Assembly: GCA_961205875.1 (NCBI GenBank)
Contig: OY540816.1
Span: 20,842,701-20,906,700, forward strand
Reading direction: 5' to 3'
Length of the DNA stretch: 64,000 bases
From: Sialis fuliginosa
Taxonomy: Eukaryota; Arthropoda; Insecta; Megaloptera; Sialidae
Numbering within the stretch: position 1 is the stretch's first letter; every line of letters begins with the position of its first letter. Positions 32,936 to 43,770 of this stretch are shown one piece after another. The position numbers and the translations under genes are program-made. Below the pieces are notes generated by a model. It searched no databases and was not told where the DNA came from. It saw nothing but the letters and a program-made list of their open reading frames with translations.

Positions 32936-33305
32936 AACAAAGGTACAACAAGGAAGGGTATATTCAATAACACACGTTCTCGTATACCCATCCTTGTTAT
33001 ATGTACTTAATCACATGTCTAAATCAAACTCCAGTAGCTCTGAAGCCAGATACAAGTTCTTGAATGGACTCTAGATGGGGATATTAGATAATTTAAGTGA
33101 AATTAGTTGGGGATCTAGCAGGTGCTTCGTAAAATATACATAGAATAATATTAATGTCTTTATTTACTTTAAAAAGGTTATGTGTTTAAATATTTTAACC
33201 AGATTATTTTATTAATATGTATTTTTTAAATTGCGGGCCTCCAGGCTAGATTTTTCGGCGGGCCCCTTTCGACGACGACCAAAAAAAAAGTGTTTATAAA
33301 AATAA
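32936..33305. other. Single-copy DNA
   Basis: A GC-richer patch at 33,230-33,290 (GCGGGCCTCCAGGC, GGCGGGCCCCTTTCGACGAC) looks like a transposon-derived segment without visible ends. Confidence 0.35.
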
Positions 33306-33690
33306 CGTACTGGCACCAGTCTTGAACACTTTAAGAGCAAGGTATACTATTTTTTGGAAATAAAATAAAACAAGTAACTCTTTATTTAATCAATTTAATT
33401 ACCGTAGTCCGCAAATATAGTTTGTTTTTAAAATTATAACCCTTTATTTTGTTTATGTTTTTTCTCCAATATTGGACAAAGTAAAACCAGTAATGATTAC
33501 AAAATGATAAGTACTACGACACAAAAAATATAGAATCGTAAAATTTAAAACAGTACACTAATAATTAGTTTAAATGTCCACCATTTTGACACCCATTGGC
33601 CGATTGTCATCAAATTAAGCAATTTTACAGTAAAGTCTCTATAGATTATGATTCAGTAATGTATGTAATCAAATTTCTAACTTAGAACAA
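33306..33690 (-). mobile_element. TIR-A MITE copy, inverted
   Basis: Starts CGTACTGGCACCAGTCTTGA, then TAAGAGCAAGGT, the complement of the TACTTGTTTTATTAGTAAC region, CCACCATTTTGACACCCATT and GGCCGATTGTCATCAAATTA. The far end is decayed. Confidence 0.8.
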
Positions 33691-33764
33691 AAAAAACGTA
33701 TAAAAAAGAGTTGGGTTGTAGCAAAAATGAAAATTCTTTATATTTATTTATTTAATTCTTGTAT

Positions 33765-33870
33765 GCATCTTGGCTTCTGGGTATAAGCCGCGTCGATTTG
33801 GTCGTGTTATCGGCCAACGTTTCGTCACACATTGCAGTGGACATCATCAGGGCTCTTCTAAAATTAAATA
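33765..33870 (-). mobile_element. Penelope-like terminal fragment with hammerhead-like ribozyme core
   Basis: On the minus strand CTGATGA (33,850-33,844) and GAAAC (33,823-33,819) flank a 20-nt segment that folds as GTCCAC / GTG(T)GAC. After GAAAC comes GTTGGCC. GCC just before CTGATGA can pair with that GGC as a short stem I. Sequence further on (CGATAACACGACC, GACGCGGCTTATAC, CAGAAGCC) is shared with 27.6 and 23.5 kb. Short-stem-III hammerheads are known in Penelope-like elements. Confidence 0.65.
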
Positions 33871-34270
33871 ATTTAATTCTTCCAAACTTTTTTATGAACT
33901 ATTTTAAATTTTTTATAATACCACGTAAAAATATTTTCTCTTCATTCATCTCTTAGTGGGAGGTCCAGATATCAGAAACTTAATATAGTACATTTAATCA
34001 GATTTCACACATTATAATTTCGTCCATTAATATGTCCCAAAACACCTCGTTTAGTTTGAAAGAGACGGAGGTATATCTGATTGACTTGTATCAGAGAGAG
34101 ACAAGTATGCGTTGGATATCATTTTTTCTTGTTTATGAAATTGACAGAGTCTGCTTTAGAACACTTGTGATGTAATTCGAGACACTGTTATTTAAGTTGT
34201 GAAAATATCTTTACATAAACGGGTTTAAATGTGTAGATTAGCTTGAATATAGATGAATACCTGTATGTAT
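33871..34270. other. Intergenic DNA
   Basis: No gene and no repeat recognised. Confidence 0.4.
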
Positions 34271-34520
34271 CAGGGCCGGCTTTATGGGAAAGGGAATTTT
34301 AGAACTGCATAATATGAGTGAAAACCAAAAAAAATTCTATATGCAATTGAATGGCATTTTTTTGGTTTGCCAATTTAAAAAAAGTTTGTATTTATCAGGG
34401 CCGGCCTTATAGGTTATTTTAAGGGACTTTTAGAACTGCATAATATGAGTGAAAATCAAAATGACCTTTTTTTGGTCTTCAAATTAAAAATAATGTAGAT
34501 AGAAAAATATTTCGAACAAA
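34271..34520 (+). repeat. Tandem pair of 125-bp units with hAT-like heads
   Basis: CAGGGCCGGCTTTATGGG (34,271) and CAGGGCCGGCCTTATAGG (34,396) each lead into TTTAGAACTGCATAATATGA, GTGAAAAYCAAAA and TTTTTGGT. As in the 6.7-7.9 kb array, a CAGGGCCGG head is the unit start. Confidence 0.8.
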
Positions 34521-35908
34521 AATTGAAGGGTGTAAAAAAGGGCATCAGAATAATTTTTGGAGGATGTCTAGGGCCATACGAAGGTCATCTTCATTTATTT
34601 AAACGAGACCCTCTATTTTTTTTTATTGCACAATCGTATTCTCTGTGAAAAAAGAAAGAATACATTTTAAATATTTTTACGACCCAAATTTCAAGTTTAA
34701 CGATAATTTTTTAATTTCGAGAATTTTTTATTCGGAAACCAATAACTTTAAAAGACAAAAAATGTTTAATTTGATCTTATAAAACTTGGAAAATTGTTTG
34801 ATTTAAAAAAAAAAAAAAAATTTCAGTGAAAAATTCTTGAAATTTCAAAAATCTCTTAATAATCGTGCTAATTTTTGGATAAGGTCACCAAATTATATTT
34901 AATTTTTTACTTTTAATTATTAACAAAGTAAAAAATTTCATTAAATGTACATTAGTCCAGACTGTCTGTGTCTAGGCTAAAAAATACCTAAAATAGGAAT
35001 TTCTAGGTACAGTTTTGCTACTTATAGGATTTTTTACAAATGTGGTTTAGAATAATACCCTAAGTTTGCTCCGATTTTGGTTGTCCGCGCCATGGTAAAA
35101 TAATCTATCTTAGCCTCCACAGCCTGGACTACATATTTTTTGAAAAAAATACCTTAAAATTTATAAATCCAAAAATGTCGATTTGTACATTCGAAAAATA
35201 CGATTTTACAGTGCGGGGTTGAACGTGTTAAAGGAACCCCAGAATAAATAAATCAAGTAATAATATGTATATCATAAAACCATCAAAACTGACCAAATCC
35301 TAAACTGATGGTATGTTTTTACAACTTTGGACAATGCAGTTTACAAATTTCCAGCAGCAAACCATTAATATTTCGGTAACCCTTTAAAGGGCGGACTCAC
35401 TGGAGATTAACGAAACTACAAGTCAATAAATTAGTTCTAAGCATCGTCAACAATACCAATGTTATGGTGGTTTACGAGATTGTAAAAGGATTTGCATAGT
35501 TTTGGTAGGGGCGGTTTACAAATTTAAAGGAATTACATATGTATGTAAATGTTCACTTTAAAGTAAGTACATATAATTGGCTGAAGATTTCAGGATATTG
35601 TACTGGTATATTTTGAATGTTTAGAAGACAAATTAAAAGCAATCTGTATGAGATACTATGTGGTAAATAGCCAAAATGTTATCCAGAAAATGGGAAGAAG
35701 GTCTAATAGAAAAAACTGAAAAAAACGTGACTTCTATCTATCTATAGATTAATAGTATCAAAATAATTGATTGTTTCATAAAAAATTCTCATACCTTCGC
35801 TTGCTTCGCGCGCTGGATAAACGAATTACCTTTTTATAAATGAAGAGGTACATATATTTTTTATTTAATAAAACAATAAAGCGGAATTTCTTTTTGATGA
35901 ATATTTTA
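34521..35908. other. AT-rich DNA, no gene
   Basis: Nothing supported. Positions 34,950-35,240 and 35,280-35,480 have normal complexity but no coding or repeat signal. Confidence 0.45.
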
Positions 35909-36160
35909 ATTTTTTTAACCGACTTCAAAAAAGTAAGAAAATTTCAATTCGACAATATATATTTTTTATGTATGTTCAGGCATAATTCCGACAAATATAT
36001 ACCTTTTTGGACGATTTTTGTGTATTTGAGGTGGTCCCATATAAATTTTATCAGAATCTGATTATGGAGTTCCAAAATACGTCATTCAAAAGTGAATAAT
36101 AAAAAACGACCTCAAAAAAACTAAAAAAAAAAATAATAATTAAATTTAACATTTTTTAAG
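35909..36160 (+). mobile_element. Family H copy with inverted ends
   Basis: TTTTTTTAACCGACTTCAAA at the start and TTTTTTAAGTCGGTGTTAAT at the end are inverted repeats. Between them are TATAAATTTTATCAGAATCT and GAATAATAAAAAACGACCTC. The element is of a kind widespread in insects (AACCGACTT ends). Confidence 0.7.
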
Positions 36161-36817
36161 TCGGTGTTAATAATAAAAAAAATCAATCTAAATGATCACA
36201 AAGCTTCTCGTATCTTCGATATTGCGAGGAAGCAAAACTTTTTGAGTAAGAAAAAAAGATAACACTGTTTTTAATTCTTATATATAATTTTAAGTGTTTT
36301 TAGTTTTTTTTAAGTCGGTTAATATAAAAATAATAATAAAAAAAACATTCTAAATGATCACAAAGCTTCTCGTATCTTCGATATTGCGAGGAAGCAAAAC
36401 TTTTTGAGTAAGAAAAAAAAGATTAAACTGTTTTTAATTATTATATATAATTTTAAATGTTTTTAGGTTTTTTTAAGTCGGTTAATATAAAAATAATAAT
36501 AAAAAAAACATTCTAAATGATCACAAAGCTTCTCGTATCTTCGATATTGCGAGGAAGCAAAACTTTTTGAATAAGAAAAAAAAGATAACTTACTGTTTTT
36601 AATTATTATATATAATTTTAAGTGTTTTTAGGTTTTTTAAGTTGGTTAATATAAAAATAACAATAAAAAAATCATTCTAAATGATCACAAAGCTTCTCGT
36701 ATCTTCGATATTGCGAGGAAGCAAAACTTTTTGAGTAAGAAAAAAAAGATAACATTGTTTTTAATTATTATACATATATAATTTTAAGTGTTTTTAGGTT
36801 TTTTTAAGTCAGTTTTA
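36155..36817 (+). repeat. Tandem array, four units of about 163 bp, each with the family B hairpin
   Basis: ATGATCACAAAGCTTCTCGT occurs at 36,192, 36,354, 36,517 and 36,681 (spacings 162, 163, 164). Each unit ends with TTTTTTAAGTCGGTTAATAT, the family H end. The unit is therefore a fusion of one family H terminus with the last 40-50 bp of family B. Confidence 0.95.
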
Positions 36818-37313
36818 TTTTTTTAATTTTTTTTATAAACTGATGACTGGCAAATTATTTGTCTTTTATGATTGTTTAAAAAACGAAATAAGGTCTTCAA
36901 AAATATCAGACAACAATAGCCAATGAACATTTGGTTCATATTCATGACAAACTGTCGTATTGCTTTCTAAAAACTCAAATCATAAAAACGTCAGCGTTTT
37001 GATGGACCTATGACATTTCTCCAGCAGCAATTTTTATCACGATATGACACCAGCCAAACATGGCTTCGCTCCAGTTATGTATCATATGACAAATATAATT
37101 TTATAAGCATATATGAAGACTTACTCATGTTAATATCTTGACCACGAGAAATCCGAGTAGGCCGTGATCGAAAACAATCGCTCACATACATGTCGTGACA
37201 TGTTTAAACGACAATCACGAATTTTGTAACTAGATATTTGTGTGTATGAATATTTTTAAGTCCTGGGTTCTGATCGGGTGGGTTTTTCTCATAGAGGAGA
37301 TAGCATAAACATA
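36818..37313. other. Single-copy intergenic DNA
   Basis: Positions 37,100-37,300 have ordinary complexity; no gene recognised. Confidence 0.4.
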
Positions 37314-37695
37314 GACAGAGCCGTAACTACCATCGGCGTAGTGCCTAGGGTGAAAAGATTTTAGTTTTGTTAAACCCTGAGATGTAAATGAAGACCCCTT
37401 TTGTATTTTATCTTTTTTTTTTTTTTATAAAATTTGTTACCATAATCTGCATTCTTATGTCCTCTGTTCTTTTTTGTAAAAATTGGGGTCGGCAAGATTG
37501 AGGAACAAAAAAATTTTTAGTAATAATAGTAACAAGCGTAAAATTATGGATTTAGGTAAAAATGAAAAAAAAAATCAATTTTTATATTTTGTATATAGTG
37601 TGGGGCCCTCAGTGTGGACTGTGCATCTGATTCGAAAATCTTTACAAAAAAGAGATAAAGCATAGTGTGGGTCTATGTTTGTCTTTATTTACACA

Positions 37696-38050
37696 CTAGC
37701 TGTACCCGCGGCTTCGCTCGCGTGAACTACAAAATTATTGTTTAAGATTTTTGAAAAATTTAGTTGAATTATACAATTCTTTACTACGTTATTTTGTTCA
37801 ATATTTAACGATTTATAGACAGCGAATTGCAAAAGAGCGGCAAACTTTTTTCCGACTTGTTTACTATTATCGTCACTGCTTATCCCTTATGTTACCTAAC
37901 ATAACAAAATATATACTAAAACCTTGGTAAAAATCATATTTATGAATTAAAAAATACACGTAAATCGGATATGTTGTTATAAGCGCACTAACGGACAGAC
38001 AGACAGACATTGCGTTTTATAATATGTAAGGATATAGATATAGATAAGGA
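37696..38050 (+). mobile_element. SINE-like family C2, short copy with a matching empty site elsewhere
   Basis: CTAGCTGTACCCGCGGCTTC to ATATAGATATAGATAAGGA. The flanks CTTTATTTACACA and TGAGTGTAAAAAA are joined at 45,190-45,215 (CTTTATTTAAACATGAGTGT), which shows the sequence before insertion. Confidence 0.85.
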
Positions 38051-38499
38051 TGAGTGTAAAAAAATTGTTGAAAAATTTCCAAAAAATGCTAGGTTTAACT
38101 AGACACTATTGGGAATTACTTTTACTTTAAATTGTAGCTATAGGGGCTGTACTAAAAAATAATTGATTGTATTTGATTGCCTATTTTGCGTGTTATTTTT
38201 GTCAGAATCTATTAATCGCCGGATAAAATAAAAATATTCATTTTAAAGATAATTTTATCCTCTACAAATTCAATATCTTGATATTAAATCGTAATTACAA
38301 CCGTTTGCTTGCAATTTTTAAATAAAAACAAAATGGCACCTTTGGTCAAAAAATTATATTAAAATGTAGCATTTTAAATTGAGTAAATTGCAATAAAAAA
38401 TTTTTTTTTTAATTTAAAAAAATTCTAAATATTCACTATAATTTGTACTGAATCGAAATATCTCCCCATCTTCTTCCACGCAGTCTACCTTTCCCACTC

Positions 38500-38615
38500 T
38501 ATCGGGTTTAAAAAGTACCGCTCGCGGTTCACTAATTAACTTAGTGGAGGTGACATTAATTAATGATCTGAGCACCGGTTCAAAGCGGCGGCCGCCCTCC
38601 CCTCCCCTCCCCCCT
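38500..38615. promoter_or_regulatory. Small GC-richer block with TAATTA sites, candidate regulatory
   Basis: Contains ACCGCTCGCGGTTCAC, two TAATTA-type homeodomain cores (38,542 and 38,566), CGGTTCAAAGCGGCGGCCGC and a C-rich run. Unique here. Regulatory function is a guess from composition. Confidence 0.25.
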
Positions 38616-38671
38616 CCTTTTTAGACGTGGGGCCACCCCCGTGTTCTGCACCCTTCGTAACTGCGGCTAGA

Positions 38672-38921
38672 GAATTAGTGGTAGTCGATTATAAATGTAT
38701 TATTTTACAGTTAAATATTGTATTAAACGGAAAAACGTTGGTTTATACTTTATACAACTTGTAACCAGAAGCCGAGATTTTTGTATGTCGATTGTGGACA
38801 ATTTTTTTAATGAAATAATTTAAGTTACTTTTTTTGCTTTTAAATTTATATAATTTCGTCAAAAATAGTCACAGAAAAATTCTAAAAAAATTATTTTGTA
38901 ATCCCACTGTTAAATGATTTT
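38672..38921. other. AT-rich spacer
   Basis: Nothing recognisable. Confidence 0.4.
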
Positions 38922-39551
38922 GCTTCCTTGCAAGTCGCAATATCAAAGATACGAGAAGCTTTGTGATCGTTTTAAAATGAGTCCTTGTCACACGCATAAC
39001 TCATGAACCACTAAACCGATTTTAATGAAACTTGGTTGGATGATTGGGACTAACTTGAGGACGGTTCCATAATAAAATCATCAAAATCGTGTGTAAGGGG
39101 GAGGGGTGACATCCCAAAATATTATTTTTTTCAAGATATCTCAAGAACAACACATTTTACGTGAAAATTTTATAGAATCTTTTTTGTAGAGCATTCAATT
39201 TCCTATAATATACAACGTTTGTTGTAAAATATTCCCTTACAAAGATTTATCCCAATTTTCTTTAAAAAATCGTATTTTGTTTTTTTAAATTGATGTTTAC
39301 TTTGACATATTAAATGTCATTTTGACGTTTGCATAAATTTAAATTTAGATTGAAATTATCAAAAAATTAAAAATATACGAAAAGAAAAATTTCGAACTAA
39401 TATTTTTTAGTAAAATTGTATAAAAATTAAATGATTAACCAATGCCAGGCAATTTATCTGAAAACACGTCGATTTTTATTTAAATTGTTCAATAATTAAC
39501 TACCTTTGGTGAATTTAGCACGTGGAAGCACTGTGCATTTACTTGGCAGAT
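38922..39551 (-). mobile_element. Family B, full-length copy (about 630 bp)
   Basis: In plus coordinates it begins at the hairpin (GCTTCCTTGCAAGTCGCAAT, ACGAGAAGC) and ends at GCATTTACTTGGCAGAT. In between: CACACGCATAACTCATGAAC, CGTGTGTAAGGGGGAGGG, CAAGATATCTCAAGAAC, AATATTCCCTTACAAAG, TTTTGACGTTTG, CTACCTTTGGTGAATTTAGC. GCTTCC at one side and GGAAGC near the other hint at short inverted ends. No coding capacity. This copy lacks the ACAGAC tract that other copies carry. Confidence 0.85.
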
Positions 39552-40464
39552 ATCATTTTACACAATTTTATTCTCTTAACCCTTATATTATAACCAGAAA
39601 ACAAAAAAAACATCTAAAATTATATCAGAAAATTCTATACCAATTTATTTTCGTTTTTACCAAGCGTAGATCTCCCAATCTGAAATCTCTATTTACTAAT
39701 CTAGATCTCTTTTATTGTAAACATAAAAGCTCCCGACACTTCAAGTCTTATTCACTCAATATTTAATTACGGTAATTACGTATTTCTTACAATGCCGGTA
39801 TTAATTGAACAATTAAAATCTTTTCATCGAACATTTCAGCCATGCAACACCCCTAATAACGTATCTCCCAAAAAACATTCCCTTAAAACTCATTACGTAA
39901 AATCCGTCTTTACTTCAACGTTTGAGCTAGGTGTTAACTCCTTTTTATAAATTATCACACCTAAATTCATATAAAAAGTCTTGGTATAACGATTGCTCAC
40001 TGACGGTAGGTGTTAGAGTGAATGCGTTAAATCCGTCGTTGAGTGTACGGTTGAAGTAGGTGTTGCGAGATACGCTGTCAGTGTTGACGTTTAAGAATTT
40101 GATATAATGACAAATGGTCGCCTACAGGTAGCCAAATTAGTTTTTACAAACGAGAAGCGCTTTTTTTTGTTAATGGAATTAATAATAATAAAAAAAACTA
40201 CTGTACTGTATTTTGCAGAAATGTTATTAATATGTTGAAATTGTGTTCTCTTATTACATTGTAAAAAATATCCGACCAGATGGTGATTTGGAGATAAATG
40301 TTGAATATTACAATTGGTCTGTTTTTTATTTTGTCTTTTTTTCCATTCACTTTAATATTTTAAGCAGTGTTGCAATATCAAAATAAAATTTGGTGTTAAT
40401 AAAAATGTAGTTTTATTTGCATTTTAAAATTATTAGGTATTAATTAAAAAATTAATAATCATCC
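39552..40464. other. Intergenic DNA with repeated AGGTGTTA phrases
   Basis: Positions 39,840-40,100 carry GGTGTTAACTCC, GGTGTTAGAGTG and GGTGTTGCGAG plus the opposite CAACACCCC, with AATCCGTCKTT twice. The rest is AT-rich. No gene. Confidence 0.35.
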
Positions 40465-40655
40465 ATAATAAAATGCGAAATTGTTTCTGTCTCTCTGTCT
40501 ATCTGTCTGTTACCTTTTCACGGCTAAACCGCTGAACAGACCTTGATGAAATTTGGCAGGGAGATGGTTTGCATACTGAGGAAGAAAAAAAATTATTAAA
40601 TAAAAAAAAAGTTTTATTGACTATCATAACAGAAATCTGTATTACCTTACCTTCT
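40465..40655 (-). mobile_element. SINE-like family C1, inverted 3' half
   Basis: GTCTCTCTGTCTATCTGTCT, TACCTTTTCACGGCTAAACC, AAATTTGGCAGGGAGATGG and ATTGACTATCATAACAG, the reverse order of other C1 copies. Confidence 0.8.
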
Positions 40656-40824
40656 TCTTCTTCATGGGTGACAGCTCCAATCTAACCTAACGAAGTCGCG
40701 TTTTTCAGCTAGTATTAATATATAGAATAATTTACAACGAATGTTAAAAAAAATTAACAGTAAATCGAACGTTAAAAAAAATGTACATGAACATATGTCT
40801 GGAAATTCTTCGTAAGGGAACTAC
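40656..40824. other. AT-rich spacer
   Basis: Contains TCGCGTTTTTCAGCTAGT (40,696), a reversed C-family head trace; otherwise nothing. Confidence 0.35.
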
Positions 40825-41187
40825 CCGCAAAATTTTCACGTAAAATGTGTAGTTTTTGAGATATCTTGAAAAATAAATATTTTGGAATGTTACCCCTTCC
40901 CCTTACACACGATTTTGATGATTTTGAAATGGGACCGTCCTCAAACCAGACCCAACCATCTGACCAAATCAATAATATCGATTCAGTGGTTCATGAGTTA
41001 TGCGTGTCACAAGGATTCAGGGGACAGACAGACGGACGGACACACAGACAGACACGGAACGAAAAGTGTTTGTCTTGACGTGAAACGGATAAATCAATTT
41101 AAAATTTTGAAATCGGAGAACATTTTTTTTCTCTCAATCTGAAACGATCACAATGCTTCTCGTATCTTCGATATTGCGAGGAAGCAA
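40825..41187 (+). mobile_element. Family B copy, hairpin-end half
   Basis: From AAAATTTTCACGTAAAATGT through TTACACACGATTTTGATGAT, GATTCAGTGGTTCATGAGTT, an ACAGACGGACGGACACACAG run and AACGAAAAGTGTTTGTC to GCTTCTCGTATCTTCGATA and CGAGGAAGC. Confidence 0.85.
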
Positions 41188-41676
41188 TAAACAATTAATC
41201 AAACTTAAAAATTAATACATTAGTTACCACAATATTCCCACGATTCTCCCCATTTAGTTCCCTGATCTATGCATTCAATTTTTTTTATAGACACCTTCAA
41301 TGTTTTTGTTAATGATGAGAGACACAGGGCCATCTGTTATCCGATTCACAAACTAAATGCTTATTTATTATTATTGTAACATATGCGTGTTGCAAAACAA
41401 CAATTTATAATTACTAAATTGCAAAATGTCATTTTCCCTAATACGCTCGAACAAAAACTGGGCGGTCAGATGATTTGGAAACGTTTTGCCGCTAATTGTT
41501 GTTGGACCCTCGCCTCGGTAAGGTACCTATGGTCAGTGATGACCTGTGGTTATATGCTTGATGATTTCTGAAACTTAAAGACAACGTCATTTTTAATAAT
41601 TCTTAAACAACAAAATAATGTTTTGAAAGTACTTACTGTGTTTTTTTTCTTCTCTCTAAAGGTCTAATTATACTAT
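41188..41676. other. Single-copy DNA
   Basis: Positions 41,380-41,580 are of higher complexity (ACTGGGCGGTCAGATGATTT, GGACCCTCGCCTCGGTAAGG). A 62-codon frame covers this patch but it starts without context and shows no motif. Could be conserved non-coding DNA. Confidence 0.35.
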
Positions 41677-41885
41677 ACCGGGTGTTTTTTTAAAGACTTT
41701 TCAGTGGATTATTTCCAAAATAATGAATTTTCAAAAAAAATTATGGGGTGATCTTAGAAAGGTCACTTTGATAGGTTTTTACGTTTTTTTTTCTTTTTCA
41801 AATCTATATTTTTTGTTGCAGATCGGTAATTTAAGAGATAACAACTTTTGTTTGAAAATTTTTTTCTGAAAATGTTCATTTTTAT
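41677..41885 (+). mobile_element. Dispersed repeat with CCGGGTGTTTTTTTAAAGAC end
   Basis: TACCGGGTGTTTTTTTAAAG, TTATTTCCAAAATAATGA and GTTGCAGATCGGTAATTTA match the inverted copy at 46,755-46,922 (complement ends CATCCGGG). Confidence 0.7.
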
Positions 41886-41892
41886 ATTTCCG

Positions 41893-42345
41893 AAGAAACC
41901 CTATTAATCTCACTTTGTCGTCCGTCCGTCCTTTTTACTCAAAGCAAAATATATCGTAAACTATGTAAGATAGAAACTTACTGAACATGTAAAATGATGC
42001 CTGTAAAAGATGTACAAATTTATTGAAAAAATATTTTTTCAAGGTGGGGGGAGGGGGGCACTAAGGAGCTAAAGCTAGGTAAAAAAAATGTTTTTATATC
42101 AAGGCATGTGGCACGTTAAAATGTATAACTAGCGGAATTTGACCCTTTTTCTAATTTTGTTCTAAATCAAAAATGGTGCAAAAATACTAAAGTCAACAAT
42201 ATAATTTTAAATTTTGTAATAATAGGAAAGGGCGTTATAGAATGTTTTGTTTTTATATCTAGACAAGTGGGGTGTCAAAATGTAGATCTCAATTAGTAGA
42301 ATATGACAGTTTTTTATATTTTTTTCTAACTCAAAAATGCACCTG
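41893..42345 (-). mobile_element. SINE/LINE-like family F copy, inverted
   Basis: GAAGAAACCCTATTAATCTC, TTGTCGTCCGTCCGTCC, TTTGACCCTTTTTCTAA, AAAGTCAACAATATAATTTT and GATCTCAATTAGTAG reverse the order of 9,195-9,740. Confidence 0.8.
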
Positions 42346-43028
42346 TAGTGGTTCTAAACATTCCACTTCGGAAAACTTATGGCATACACTCGTGTATATC
42401 TTGCCCGAATTATTTTGTGATAAGGAGCAAACCAAAGAGAAATTTCTGGATTTTCTATGCATTTTAGTATTGCTAAAGGGTAAATAAAAAATATTCTGAA
42501 AAAAATCAATACACATATTTCTATTTTCAATTTATTCACAAACAAATTATTTCGTTTATCCAAACTCCAAGAAAAAGCGAAATTACTACAGCTCTTCAAA
42601 AGACATATGTGGTTACAATTTACAAACCATCCATTAGTACAGTAAGTGACCACTGGGGGGTTTCGGCGGCGCTACAGTCGCACGCAGTGAGACGTATATT
42701 AAACCATAGGCGTGGGCTGCAAAGGGGTGTGGGGGTACAAGGGGAAGAGGGTGTCTAACTAACAATTACAATAGCGGTTATGTTAAGTACATGACATTTG
42801 TTATGTTTGGAAATTTTTAAAACCATTAGAGACCATGTTCACGGTTCATAAATTATATTTAATTTGAAGTGTTTCTAATTTCTCTAATTGTGGTTTTTAT
42901 GACATATGGTGGTCTTGTACATTGCATGAGTTTTACGAATTTAACAGAACGTAAATGTTTTGGATAAAGAGAACTTTGATTTCAAGTTAGATTTACACCT
43001 AACTCTTTTTTATACGATTTTGAAATAA
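42346..43028. other. Single-copy DNA
   Basis: Open frames of 60-100 codons on both strands at 42,272-42,653 overlap a family F end and have no motif. Positions 42,650-42,760 are GC-rich (TTTCGGCGGCGCTACAGTCG) and include a possible transposon end. Confidence 0.4.
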
Positions 43029-43461
43029 CATCTGCTAAGTAAATGCACAGTGCTTCCTCGTGCTAAATTTACCAAAGGTAGTTAATTATTGAACAATTTA
43101 AATAAAAACCGATGCATTGGTTAACCATTTCATTTTTATACATTTATACTAAAAAATATTAGTTCGAAATTTTTCTTAAGACGCACCTGATTATTTTTTC
43201 GTATATTTTTGATTTTTTGACAATTTCAATCTAAATTTAAAATAAAATAAAATAAATAACCCAACCATCCAACCAAGTTTCATTTATATCGGTTCAGTGG
43301 TTCATGAGTTATGCGTGTGACAAGGATTCACTCGACAGACACACAGACAGACAGATACGGAACGAAAAGTGTTTGTTTTGACCTGAAACGGAAACACCAA
43401 TTTAAATATTTTTTTTAAAACGATCACAAAGCTTCTCGTATCTTCGATATTGAGAGGAAGT
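43029..43461 (+). mobile_element. Family B copy with an internal deletion
   Basis: Both ends are present: ATCTGCTAAGTAAATGCACA at the left and GCTTCTCGTATCTTCGATA with GAGAGGAAG at the right. The middle of the family is replaced by a short AAATAAAATAAAATAAATAA joint near 43,240-43,262. Confidence 0.85.
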
Positions 43462-43486
43462 AAAAATGTTTGAATACATTTTGAGT

Positions 43487-43770
43487 TTAATTTAAATTTT
43501 CACTTTTCTGTTGTAAAATCCTAGATATTCTAACCCTATCTCGTATATTATTTTAAACCAAGTAAATTAACAAAAAATCAGCATTTAATTTTCATAAGTT
43601 TCTTACCAAAAAAAATAATTTAATTTAAATTTTCACAAAACGAAATTTTCTGTTGTAAAATCCTAGATATTCTAACCCTATCTCGTATATTATTTTAAAC
43701 CGAGTAAATTAACAAAAAATCAGCATTTAATTTTCATAGGTTCCTGAGTTAAAACCACATCTTACCACCA
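43487..43770 (+). repeat. Tandem duplication, 142-bp unit
   Basis: CTGTTGTAAAATCCTAGATA begins at 43,508 and 43,650. Each is followed by TTCTAACCCTATCTCGTATA and GCATTTAATTTTCATARGTT. Nearly identical, so recent. Confidence 0.9.

Larger units (their letters stand above)
37314..38671 (+). mobile_element. Possible hAT-like element split by a C2 insertion
   Basis: The left end AGAGCCGTAACTACCATCGG and the complement of the right end (AGCCGCAGTTACGAAGGGTG) are weakly similar to CAGRGCCGTAACTAC-type termini. The segment AAAAAAGAGATAAAGC with GGGTCTATG has a second copy at 45,150-45,215. Ends are uncertain and no 8-bp duplication was found. Confidence 0.35.

Noticed and set aside
40866-41142. Overlapping frames of 70-86 codons
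   Set aside because: They lie wholly within a family B copy; the ACAGAC tract gives an artificial low-complexity peptide.
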